From Bacillota bacterium (GTDB lineage: Bacteria; Bacillota; Clostridia; Lachnospirales; Lachnospiraceae), in contig JAEZLZ010000098.1 in assembly GCA_023415055.1 (NCBI GenBank), positions 1 through 27,649 of the forward strand: a stretch of 27,649 bases of DNA. The letters run 5' to 3'. This document shows, piece after piece, positions 7,065 through 14,322 of this stretch. The translations under genes were made by a program, and so were the position numbers. The notes below the pieces were generated by a model, which was not told the origin of the DNA, ran no database searches, and worked only from the letters and a program-made list of their open reading frames with translations. Each line of letters begins with the position of its first letter. Positions within the stretch are counted from its first letter, which is position 1.

Positions 7065-7919
7065 CTATCGTTTTGCGCGAAGCATCGCGAGTATCTCGTC
7101 CTTTGCCTCGGTTACTGTAGTTGCATCGGTGGAAACCGAATATCCCCGCTCCTTCAGAGCATTCATGACATAAGTCACCTGGGGTGCTGCCAGATGCATC
7201 CTCTCAAGCTCCTTATAGTGAGAGAATACCTCCTTCGTGGAATGCTGCAGTACAAGCTCTCCCTTATTCATGACAAAGAGGCGGTCCGCATAATTCGCTA
7301 CATCCTCCATGCTATGGGTAACCAGTACGATGGTCATACCGCTTTCTCTGTGAAGCTTTGCAATCTGCTCCAGGATATCATCCCTGCCCTTGGGGTCTAG
7401 TCCTGCGGTAGGCTCATCTAAGATCAGCACCTCAGGCTTCATCGCAAGCACTCCGGCGATGGCGACTCGGCGCTTCTGTCCACCGGACAATTCGAAGGGT
7501 GATGCATCCAGAAGCTCATCGCCGATTCCAACCATCTTCAATGCGTCATAGGCACGGAGCTCACATTCTAATTTATCCAGTCCCAGGTTCGTCGGTCCGA
7601 AAAGCACATCCTTGAATACCGTCGTCTCAAAGAGCTGATGCTCCGGATACTGAAACACCAGTCCTACCTTGCTGCGAAGCTCCTTCAGCTTATAGTCAGA
7701 GCCGTAGATGTCTTCGCCGTTAAAGTAGATATGCCCGCTGGTCGCTTTAATCAGTCCGTTCATATGCTGGATCAGGGTGGATTTGCCGGAACCGGTATGT
7801 CCGATCAGACCGATGAATTCTCCCTTCTCAATCGAGAAGCTGACATCCTTAATCGCATGCCTGGCAAATGCCGTTCCGCCGCTATAGATATAATTAATCT
7901 TATCAAATATTATCTGCAT
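7065..7919 (-). CDS. ecfA2: Energy-coupling factor transporter ATPase EcfA2
   Basis: One of the two ABC ATPases of the ECF module. It hydrolyses ATP together with EcfA1 on the cytoplasmic face of EcfT. Visible motifs are Walker A GHTGSGKST (40-48), Q-loop VFQYPEHQLF (Q90), ABC signature LSGGQ (144-148), Walker B LILDEPT (165-171), and the switch His (VTHS, about 202). An in-frame extension to 7988 exists. I chose the ATG at 7919 because GGAG stands six bases upstream, the protein then begins MQIIFDKINYIYSGG as in the family, and the extension would run through an intercistronic hairpin. The product has 284 residues. Confidence 0.96.
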   Translation of the reverse strand: MQIIFDKINYIYSGGTAFARHAIKDVSFSIEKGEFIGLIGHTGSGKSTLIQHMNGLIKATSGHIYFNGEDIYGSDYKLKELRSKVGLVFQYPEHQLFETTVFKDVLFGPTNLGLDKLECELRAYDALKMVGIGDELLDASPFELSGGQKRRVAIAGVLAMKPEVLILDEPTAGLDPKGRDDILEQIAKLHRESGMTIVLVTHSMEDVANYADRLFVMNKGELVLQHSTKEVFSHYKELERMHLAAPQVTYVMNALKERGYSVSTDATTVTEAKDEILAMLRAKR

Positions 7920-7932
7920 GTTTATCTCCAAT

Positions 7933-7962
7933 CTGCCGCCGACTTGTGAATATGGGCGGCAG
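7933..7962 (-). promoter_or_regulatory. Intercistronic hairpin between ecfA1 and ecfA2
   Basis: Arms CTGCCGCC (7933-7940) and GGCGGCAG (7955-7962) form a perfect 8-bp GC-rich stem with a 14-base loop. It begins directly after the ecfA1 stop and ends a few bases before the ecfA2 ribosome-binding site. There is no U-run, so it more likely affects mRNA stability or ecfA2 translation than termination. Confidence 0.55.
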
Positions 7963-8832
7963 TCAACTATTATGATTGCCTTTGGCAAGAGTATCGATTG
8001 CAGCTACCAGCTCTTCTACGGTAAGTAATCCTGCCGGGATATCATAGCCTTCTTTGCTTAACTCATAAGCAAGCTCGGTTACCTGAGGCACATCCATACG
8101 ATACTTCTTTATCTCCTCCACTCTCGAGAAGATCTCCCTCGGTGTTCCTTCCATCACGACATGCCCATGCTCCATGACAAAGACATGATCCGCATAGATT
8201 ACCTCATCCATGTGATGGGTGATCAGTAATACCGTTACATTCTCTGTTTTATTGAGTTCGCGGACCGTTGCGATTACCTCTTTCCGTCCATTCGGATCGA
8301 GCATCGCGGTGGGTTCATCGAGTACGATGCATTCCGGCTTCATCGCCATGATTCCGGCGATTGCCACTCTCTGCTTCTGACCTCCGGATAATTTGTTCGG
8401 AGAATGATGTCGAAACTCCAGCATGCCGACTGCTTCTAGGCTCTTCTCTACTCTCTGCCAGATCTCCTCGGTCGGAATTCCGAGGTTCTCCGGACCGAAG
8501 CCAACATCCTCTTCGACGACCGTAGCGATGATCTGATTGTCGGGATTCTGAAATACCATACCGGCACTCTGCCTGATATCCCAAAGATTCTTCTCCTCTG
8601 AGGTCTTCAGCCCATTCACCCATACACTGCCCTCGGTCGGATATAAGATCGCATTGATGTGCTTCGCCAGTGTTGATTTACCGGAGCCGTTTGCACCCAG
8701 GATCGCGATGAAGTCACCCTTCTTCACACTGAGGCTGACATTATCGATCGCTTTATTGATCGACTCCACATTCCCGTCCTCATCTCGGCGAATATATTCA
8801 AAGGACAATTTATCTACATTTATCATTTCCAT
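7963..8832 (-). CDS. ecfA1: Energy-coupling factor transporter ATPase EcfA1
   Basis: The first ABC ATPase of the ECF transporter module, partner of EcfA2. Motifs: Walker A GANGSGKST (46-54), Q-loop VFQNPDNQI (about 94-101), signature LSGGQKQR (148-155), Walker B VLDEPTAMLDP (about 170-180), and switch His in ITHHMDE (about 206). The 289-residue length is usual. ATG at 8832 has GAGG seven bases upstream. It heads the operon ecfA1-ecfA2-ecfT-truA-MgtC. In many Firmicutes this operon follows rplQ immediately, but here rplQ is about 17 kb away, with a terminator and a block of carbohydrate and surface genes between. Confidence 0.97.
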   Translation of the reverse strand: MEMINVDKLSFEYIRRDEDGNVESINKAIDNVSLSVKKGDFIAILGANGSGKSTLAKHINAILYPTEGSVWVNGLKTSEEKNLWDIRQSAGMVFQNPDNQIIATVVEEDVGFGPENLGIPTEEIWQRVEKSLEAVGMLEFRHHSPNKLSGGQKQRVAIAGIMAMKPECIVLDEPTAMLDPNGRKEVIATVRELNKTENVTVLLITHHMDEVIYADHVFVMEHGHVVMEGTPREIFSRVEEIKKYRMDVPQVTELAYELSKEGYDIPAGLLTVEELVAAIDTLAKGNHNS

Positions 8833-8887
8833 AAGGGAACCTCATTTCTATCACAATTCAATATTAATATCGATATTCTACTCTCGT

Positions 8888-8940
8888 ATTATACCGTATT
8901 AGCCTTATTATTCAGAAAAATATGGTTACACATGATTATA
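8888..8940 (-). promoter_or_regulatory. Candidate promoter elements upstream of ecfA1
   Basis: Two exact TATAAT hexamers lie on the minus strand at 8893-8888 and 8940-8935, within the region before ecfA1. Neither has a good -35 at the right distance. The one at 8893-8888 gives a leader of about 50 bases and is the likelier. No riboswitch or other structured leader is recognised. The remaining sequence of the 8833-9369 gap holds a possible LytTR site (9076-9106) and the terminator of the surface-protein gene. Confidence 0.35.
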
Positions 8941-9075
8941 ACTCATACGGTTGCAAAAAAAAAGTAAAAATATAAAAATTCAATAGAATCACGAAAAGAG
9001 TACCAGCTCCCTTATCGATTGAACTGCCACTTCGTTATCCTGATTATTTCATAAGCGGATAATTTGATACATGGA

Positions 9076-9106
9076 TTAGTTATGATAGAAATAAATTGAG
9101 TTATGA
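9076..9106 (+). promoter_or_regulatory. Second candidate LytTR-regulator binding site (direct repeats 21 bases apart)
   Basis: TTAGTTATGA (9076-9085) and TGAGTTATGA (9097-9106) are direct repeats with starts 21 bases apart, two helical turns. The composite resembles the site at 13379-13409: 23 of 30 aligned positions agree, including bases in the spacer. No open frame with a ribosome-binding site is attached. Leftward transcription would run toward ecfA1; a poor -10-like TATGAA lies at 9053-9048. Confidence 0.45.
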
Positions 9107-9265
9107 CATCGGAACGATTTCCTATGCTAGCTATGGTAGTCTGCAAATTGCGGAGTACCACTAGTATTGAAATACATATTTTAATAGGAAGAAACTCATT
9201 CAAAATGATTTAAGTATACCTATAACCCCATTGAATCGGAATAGAATTGAGCTTCTTAAAGAATA

Positions 9266-9313
9266 GGCTGTCTCTGATACGGATCATAAACGAACAACGT
9301 ATCTGAGACAGCC
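9266..9313 (-). terminator. Terminator of the BIG2 surface-protein gene
   Basis: Arms 9266-9281 (GGCTGTCTCTGATACG) and 9298-9313 pair at 15 of 16 positions around a 16-base loop, about 57 bases beyond the stop at 9370. In the minus-strand transcript TATTCTTT follows, a moderate U-tract. Confidence 0.7.
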
Positions 9314-9369
9314 CTTGTGCTATTCTATCTTCTTACTTCCCTCATATCGGTACGAAAAACTTATTAAGC

Positions 9370-12300
9370 CTACTCTGTCACATTAATCGGTCCAAAGAAG
9401 GCGGAGGAAGAATTCGATGGATTGACGATTACGATATATTCTCCATCCATCTCCTTGGTTAAGGGTGTCGTAAGCGTAAGCTCTTCACCGGAGCTATAGT
9501 CGAGGTGAAGCTCAAAGCCCTTCGATGCAAATTGATCTGCCCCGACAAAGATATAAGAATCAGTCTCAACCTCTGAGGTATCCTTATACATGAGCAGGAT
9601 GCCGGAAAGATCCAGAGTCTCTCCAACCTTGTAGGAGAGCTTTGTCGGTTGGTTGGACACAAACATCCCATCATATCTGGGATTCTGAGCGACGGTAATC
9701 TTAATCTCCTGCGTGATATCAAAGTCATAATAAGAATCACCGAGTGACTTATAGCCTTCCGGAAGGCTTATACTATAATGTAAGGTATAGGTACCGGCTT
9801 CTCCCTTATATCTCAAGTTATTGTCGGAGGTGATGTAATAATTATATACATTACAACGTAGCTCCCTCTCAGTTCCGTCCTGCAGTGTCACATAAACTGG
9901 TATCATATCCGCATAGTCCTCATACTGATATAATGTTTTCATAAGATAATATGCACTAGTAGCATATTTGTCCTCTGCAAGGGTAATGCTGGACTGCTGT
10001 GCCCGACTCGAGGTCACTACTACACGATTGTCCGTCTGGGGAACGGTGATGTTAATCGATAGCTTAGGCCACGAAATTATATCATATCCGGCGACGTTAT
10101 CAAGAAGAGGCCCTAAAATCATAGTATTACCCTCGTAAGATTCTAGACTCCAGCCTCGTAAGACTGTAGTAATAGTTTCGTTTGAGGATGTGGTTCCGGA
10201 TACTGTTACCGGCAGCTGTTTCTCCAATGCCCGATACATGGTTTTGAAATCGTAGATTCCCTGATCTGTATTCACCGTGATCGGTGTAAATGATTGAAAT
10301 GCAATAATTTGCTTCGTGTTTACTATCGTAATCTTAACTTCACTATACTTTGTCTTGTCAACGGCTGAAATAGCACGTATTGTTGCCTCTCCGGATTGAT
10401 TCAAGAGCAGCTTACCACTGACTGAATCAATGATATCATAATTACTATAGCCATTATAGGTCCAGATGACACGATGATCCGAAGCGAGCTGTGAAGCCGT
10501 ATCTACGGATACATATTGCGTTAGATCTATGAACTCTCCGTTATTTAGACTTGCCGGGACAGCATTCAGCTGAACGGCTACGATAGCTGCCGGAGTCACG
10601 GCCATCGCAAATTTTGGCTGTGTGGTATCCGGTATCTGATGCGAATCCTCTGCCTCTCTTGTCTGCGTAACAGCTACAACCACGGTGGCCGGGATTTCTA
10701 AACCCCTATCAGTATACCAGTTAACACTCGTCGGATATAAGTTGTCATGCTTATACAGTACACCCTCCGGAAGAGTGGCATGGAGCTTTACCAGATAGGT
10801 TCCGGGAACAGCCCCGTTATACTGATTGCCGGAGTCTACATAATAGCCGGATAACTCTACTTCTCTCGTGGTGTTGTCAGAAAGGTGAACCATTACCTTT
10901 TTACCATTATAATAGGTACTCTCTAAATCTTCGATTTTCACAGTATGCGTATCCGTGGACAACGTAAGTGTCGCGAGAGGATCGATACTTTGTACATATA
11001 AGGATTGACCGGACTGCGGTACCTTCACCTTCACTTCAACACAGGCATAAAGATCCCTCGGACGTTCATAACCCTCCGGCACTCCGGCGTAACATTTGAG
11101 CATATAGCTGCCGGTTTTTCTTCCGTCATAGGTTCCATACCAGCTATCCCCACCGTACAGATCCATTTGCTTTGTCTCAGTTTCCGTCCCATTCCCGGTT
11201 TCAAATATCAGATTCACCTTGGTCGGCAGCTTTCCGGAGCTTACCAGCTTTCCGATATCATATAAGGCTTCATCTGCTGTGAGCTCCACCGGTGCAATCG
11301 GCTCCATTCGTACGAAGCGTCTGCCGGTAATCGTCAAATCAACCGCCCCGTAATCTACGCTATTCATATTCGATTGCACTACGACGCGTACAACACCGGT
11401 TTCATACGGTTCAAATAAGCCGCTTTCGCTGATGTCAGCATAGCCCCAGGTATCATCCATATAATTATATACAGACCAGGTTACATCTGCTTCACTCGCC
11501 GTCAGCTGGATTGGGGTTCCGGAGATGATGAGTCCCGGGTCATTGATCGTTATTACGGAACCGGATACAGCCGGTGTGGAGGGCGTAGATGGTGTTGACG
11601 GTGTCGAGGGTGTCGAGGGTGTTGACGGCGTAGAAGGAGTATAAACCGGTAACTGTGTAGTCGTATCACCGGGTTTTACTTCCTTTCCGTTTTGTGTCGT
11701 GCCGGTAACCCCGGAGGCTACCTCCACCTTCGTATTTGCTGTATTGATCTTAGAGTTATTGCCCTGGACCTGCACACTCACGACATTACCGCTACCGGTA
11801 ATAGAGGCTTCGTTCCCCTTTGCAATCACCTTTTCAATCTTGGAGCCAAGAGCTACGTCCACGGTTGATTTATTGCCGGTCAGTCCGATATTCTTTACTG
11901 TCGACCCGGCAGCGACCTTCATCGACAGCTCTTCTCCCTTAGAATCGATATCGGTGACATTGCTGTTGATCGTAAGCTGCGTCCCTTTGCCTTCATTGAC
12001 GAGCTTGTCAACCGGCTTTTCGATGATAACATTGGCTTGTGTCACCTTTTCGGAGATGACTACCTGTGTTGCAGGAACATCAAGCTTGAGCTTTGCATTT
12101 GTTTCCACTGTAACCTTGCCAAGACTTGACTTCTCACCGTCTGCTGTATTATCTGCTAAGGTTAATTTCTGCCCTGAGGAGGATCCACTGATGGTAGTCT
12201 CTTCGATCGTACAGTTTTTGGTCTGTATCTCGATATCTGCATTCGAGATCGTATTTACCACCAGGTTCCCTTCAAAGCCATCGAGACTGACAGAAATATT

Positions 12301-13296
12301 ACCGTCAATGGATCGATTCACGGTAACCGTTCCAATCTTCGCCTCTCCCTCTTGTTTTACGGATACATTTCCTCTGGCATCTATGGTTACGACCAGAGTT
12401 CCTTTCTCAGCAATAAAGGTAGGTGCAACCGGTACTACTTTGTCCGTAGCCGCCATAGAAACGAGCTCGGCTGTATCCTCCAGGGATATTACCTTCGCGA
12501 TCTCCGAGTCAATTGCCCGAACTATGTACGCTGCATTTGGCTCCATGGCTAAGGTATCCTTAATCGTTACGTTCTCCAGAATAACCTCTGCCTCACCTAC
12601 ACTGTTGTCGATGGTGACGCTGTCATAGCTTACGTTCGACAATCTGATTATTCCATCGACTACATCCTTCTTTGTGAGGGTCTTAGCCTTCTTTGCAGCT
12701 ACTACCTTAATCTTTACCGAGTCCTTCTTACCGCTTAATGTCTTTGCAGTAATCGTAACGGTACCTTCCTTCAGAGCTTTGAATTTACCGTTCTTATCCG
12801 GCTTTGCTATAGAAGGATCACTGGACGTCCAGGTAGTTAAGTCATTGGAGGACTTCGGTGTGATTGTCCTATTTAGATCATAGGTATCTCCAACCTTCAT
12901 CTCCTTAATTGGATTACTGATTGCGATTGTCTTTGCCGGTACTCTTACATTCAACGTGGTCTTCAATTTATAGGTTTTCTTTGGTGTTTGTACCGAGCAG
13001 GTTATGGTAACCTTCCCCTTCTTGATACCTTTCACATTACCTTCCTTATCAACGGATGCGATTCTCTTATCGCTGGAATTCCATTGGTAAGATGAGTTTT
13101 TTACCTTGTCTGCAATACTCAGTCCTGCTTTTCCCCCGATCAGGATATCCTTTGTAGTGCTCGACATTGTTGGTTCCTTCGTTGCTGCTTCTGCTCCTTG
13201 CTTTGGAAGTAAAGCACTTTGTGTCAATAGCAAAGCACATACCAGTAAACCTACCAGAACTTGCTTGAGTCTTTTCTGCCCTCGCCAAACTGACAT
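9370..13296 (-). CDS. Large secreted multidomain Ig-like (BIG2) protein with repeated C-terminal modules
   Basis: A 1308-residue exported protein. The N-terminus has a basic start, a hydrophobic core (about 12-30), and a likely signal-peptidase site near AEA-A (about 35-38). Two BIG2 domains follow (about 42-118 and 119-200; motifs SSDKRIASVDKEGNVKGIKKG and SSDPSIAKPDKNGKFKALKEG). Residues about 205-545 are a beta-rich stretch full of Val/Ile/Thr/Asn, possibly beta-helical. A Thr-Pro-Ser linker (553-576) comes next, then an Ig-like domain. Four related modules begin near 659, 764, 995 and 1090, with a BIG2-like domain near 895-995. A final Ig-like domain (about 1210-1308) follows. There is no LPxTG, SLH or choline-binding anchor, so it may be released or held non-covalently. 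ATG at 13296 has AAGGAGAG upstream. Ligand and role are unknown; adhesion or polysaccharide binding is possible. Confidence 0.88.
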   Translation of the reverse strand: MSVWRGQKRLKQVLVGLLVCALLLTQSALLPKQGAEAATKEPTMSSTTKDILIGGKAGLSIADKVKNSSYQWNSSDKRIASVDKEGNVKGIKKGKVTITCSVQTPKKTYKLKTTLNVRVPAKTIAISNPIKEMKVGDTYDLNRTITPKSSNDLTTWTSSDPSIAKPDKNGKFKALKEGTVTITAKTLSGKKDSVKIKVVAAKKAKTLTKKDVVDGIIRLSNVSYDSVTIDNSVGEAEVILENVTIKDTLAMEPNAAYIVRAIDSEIAKVISLEDTAELVSMAATDKVVPVAPTFIAEKGTLVVTIDARGNVSVKQEGEAKIGTVTVNRSIDGNISVSLDGFEGNLVVNTISNADIEIQTKNCTIEETTISGSSSGQKLTLADNTADGEKSSLGKVTVETNAKLKLDVPATQVVISEKVTQANVIIEKPVDKLVNEGKGTQLTINSNVTDIDSKGEELSMKVAAGSTVKNIGLTGNKSTVDVALGSKIEKVIAKGNEASITGSGNVVSVQVQGNNSKINTANTKVEVASGVTGTTQNGKEVKPGDTTTQLPVYTPSTPSTPSTPSTPSTPSTPSTPAVSGSVITINDPGLIISGTPIQLTASEADVTWSVYNYMDDTWGYADISESGLFEPYETGVVRVVVQSNMNSVDYGAVDLTITGRRFVRMEPIAPVELTADEALYDIGKLVSSGKLPTKVNLIFETGNGTETETKQMDLYGGDSWYGTYDGRKTGSYMLKCYAGVPEGYERPRDLYACVEVKVKVPQSGQSLYVQSIDPLATLTLSTDTHTVKIEDLESTYYNGKKVMVHLSDNTTREVELSGYYVDSGNQYNGAVPGTYLVKLHATLPEGVLYKHDNLYPTSVNWYTDRGLEIPATVVVAVTQTREAEDSHQIPDTTQPKFAMAVTPAAIVAVQLNAVPASLNNGEFIDLTQYVSVDTASQLASDHRVIWTYNGYSNYDIIDSVSGKLLLNQSGEATIRAISAVDKTKYSEVKITIVNTKQIIAFQSFTPITVNTDQGIYDFKTMYRALEKQLPVTVSGTTSSNETITTVLRGWSLESYEGNTMILGPLLDNVAGYDIISWPKLSINITVPQTDNRVVVTSSRAQQSSITLAEDKYATSAYYLMKTLYQYEDYADMIPVYVTLQDGTERELRCNVYNYYITSDNNLRYKGEAGTYTLHYSISLPEGYKSLGDSYYDFDITQEIKITVAQNPRYDGMFVSNQPTKLSYKVGETLDLSGILLMYKDTSEVETDSYIFVGADQFASKGFELHLDYSSGEELTLTTPLTKEMDGEYIVIVNPSNSSSAFFGPINVTE
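11569..11640 (-). repeat. Minisatellite encoding the Thr-Pro-Ser linker (seven TPS plus TPA)
   Basis: Eight tandem 9-base units encode a TPS-type linker inside the surface protein. The third positions vary between units (ACG/ACA/ACT, CCC/CCA/CCG), so most units are not identical. Loss or gain of units would stay in frame and only change linker length. Such linkers are common between domains of secreted clostridial proteins. Confidence 0.9.
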
Positions 13297-13348
13297 CTTT
13301 CTACTCTCCTTTACTAATAATATAATTTAAAAATTAACTTACTTTTCC

Positions 13349-13354
13349 ATTATA
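13349..13354 (-). promoter_or_regulatory. Extended -10 promoter of the surface-protein gene
   Basis: The minus strand reads TGATATAATGG, an exact TATAAT with the TG extension. At the -35 position (13377-13372) it reads ACTATA, a poor match. The -35 position is directly abutted by the putative LytTR boxes at 13379-13409, an arrangement expected of an activator-dependent promoter. Start of transcription would be near 13342, about 45 bases before the ATG. Confidence 0.6.
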
Positions 13355-13378
13355 TCACTCGTATTGGAAATTATAGTA

Positions 13379-13409
13379 TGAGTTATGACAGTAAAGCATT
13401 GAGTTGTTA
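13379..13409 (+). promoter_or_regulatory. Candidate LytTR-regulator binding site (direct repeats 21 bases apart)
   Basis: TGAGTTATGA (13379-13388) and TGAGTTGTTA (13400-13409) are direct repeats with starts 21 bases apart. LytTR-type regulators (AgrA, ComE and others) bind pairs of ~9-base direct repeats with a GTT core at about two-turn spacing. The pair sits next to the -35 position of the surface-protein promoter and between that gene and the LytTR regulator gene at 13598. Confidence 0.6.
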
Positions 13410-13449
13410 CCTGTTGCCTGGAATAACATAGATTAGAGTGAATTTGAAT

Positions 13450-13469
13450 TTTAACTAAATTGAGTTAAA
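13450..13469. promoter_or_regulatory. Inverted repeat in the divergent intergenic region
   Basis: TTTAACT (13450-13456) and AGTTAAA (13463-13469) are perfect inverted copies with a 6-base spacer. The right part contains TGAGTTAAAT, similar to the LytTR boxes at 13379 and 13400, about 61 bases away. It might be a further regulator site for either divergent promoter. The rest of 13297-13597 is A+T-rich and without other clear signals. Confidence 0.3.
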
Positions 13470-13536
13470 TGTATATGGTTGTATTTCCCATATATTTCAT
13501 ATATTTGTTATTTCTCTTTTTCTTTTTATGATTTTC

Positions 13537-13545
13537 TGATATAAT
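13537..13545 (+). promoter_or_regulatory. Extended -10 promoter of the LytTR regulator gene
   Basis: TGATATAAT is an exact TATAAT with the TG extension and no recognisable -35. Transcription would start near 13552, giving a leader of about 45 bases before the ATG at 13598. Confidence 0.55.
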
Positions 13546-13597
13546 TTTCTCTGTATGGATCAGATCCGGACCTTATCTTAGACGAAAGAGGGACCTT

Positions 13598-14305
13598 ATG
13601 AGAATCGGAATATGTGATGATAATGAAATTTATCTTAATTATCTGCATCAGCTTACGCTGCAGCTCCTGCCAGATCAACCACAGATGATCTGTGAAGTTC
13701 TCCTTCCTGCAAAGTTAAAAGCCTTGATCGCTGCCGGGGACTTTCCGTATGATATTCTGATCACGGATATCGATCTGGTGGAAGCGAATGCCATCGATTT
13801 GGTGAAGGAGCTCCAGTACAGAAATCCCGGTTGTGTGGTGATCTTTATCAGTAATTATCTTCAGTATGCTTTGGATGTATATGAAGTCACACACCTCTAT
13901 TTTGTACTGAAAAATGAAGCCGAGAAAAATCTACCGAAGGCCTTGGACCGCGCTGTCTCCTTGGTCCGAGAGCAAAAGGATGCCTTACTGTCCATCCATT
14001 ACCAGCACAATCATCATCAGATCAAATTAAGTGAGATTATCTATCTGGAGTCCTTAGGCCGTTATCTTACGATACATACCAAGCAGCAAACTTTTACCTG
14101 CATCCGTGCACTGAAGGATATCGAGAAGGAATTAAACAGCTTCTTCGGGCAATGTCATAAAAGCTTCATCGTTAATTATCATTATGTACACACCCTTCAG
14201 CCAAGCAGATGTATCACGACTACCGGCATTACAATCCCGATCAGCTATACCTATACAAAATCCTTTTATTCCGGTTATCGGGAATATATTGTAAAGCATA
14301 TGTAG
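13598..14305 (+). CDS. LytTR-family response regulator
   Basis: A 235-residue cytoplasmic regulator, the only plus-strand gene in the window. The receiver domain (1-120) has the acidic pair DD at 7-8, phosphoacceptor Asp57 in ILITDIDL, Ser85 in FISNY, and Lys105 in FVLKN, so phosphorylation looks intact. The C-terminal LytTR DNA-binding domain (about 130-232) includes IKLSEIIYLESLGRYLTIHT and FFGQCHKSFIVNYHYV, as in AgrA/VirR-like regulators. ATG at 13598 has GAGGG upstream. It is divergent from the surface-protein gene and converges on the sensor kinase gene, with only 17 bases between the two stops. Likely target: the surface-protein promoter through the direct repeats at 13379-13409. Confidence 0.95.
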   Translation: MRIGICDDNEIYLNYLHQLTLQLLPDQPQMICEVLLPAKLKALIAAGDFPYDILITDIDLVEANAIDLVKELQYRNPGCVVIFISNYLQYALDVYEVTHLYFVLKNEAEKNLPKALDRAVSLVREQKDALLSIHYQHNHHQIKLSEIIYLESLGRYLTIHTKQQTFTCIRALKDIEKELNSFFGQCHKSFIVNYHYVHTLQPSRCITTTGITIPISYTYTKSFYSGYREYIVKHM

Positions 14306-14322
14306 CCTGTTTGTTGTAGCTA

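Noticed and set aside
7920..7988. Longer EcfA2 starting at 7988
   Set aside because: The extension would translate the intercistronic hairpin and overlap ecfA1; the ATG at 7919 has proper spacing to GGAG and the family-typical start.
8943..9000. Short hydrophobic peptide frame downstream of the second LytTR site
   Set aside because: An 18-codon GTG-start frame can be drawn, but the nearest purine-rich site is too far upstream and the sequence is mostly T-runs.
9012..9203. Minus-strand 63-codon frame
   Set aside because: TTG start without a ribosome-binding site and no recognisable motif; it overlaps the probable regulator site at 9076-9106.
11569..11640. Tandem 9-base repeats as a CRISPR-like array
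   Set aside because: Units are contiguous, in frame, without spacers, and encode a Thr-Pro-Ser linker.
11699..12628. Plus-strand 309-codon frame opposite the surface-protein gene
   Set aside because: Ser/Thr/Phe/Val-rich mirror of a repetitive Val/Ile/Thr coding region; no start signals, and the sense strand has clear domains.
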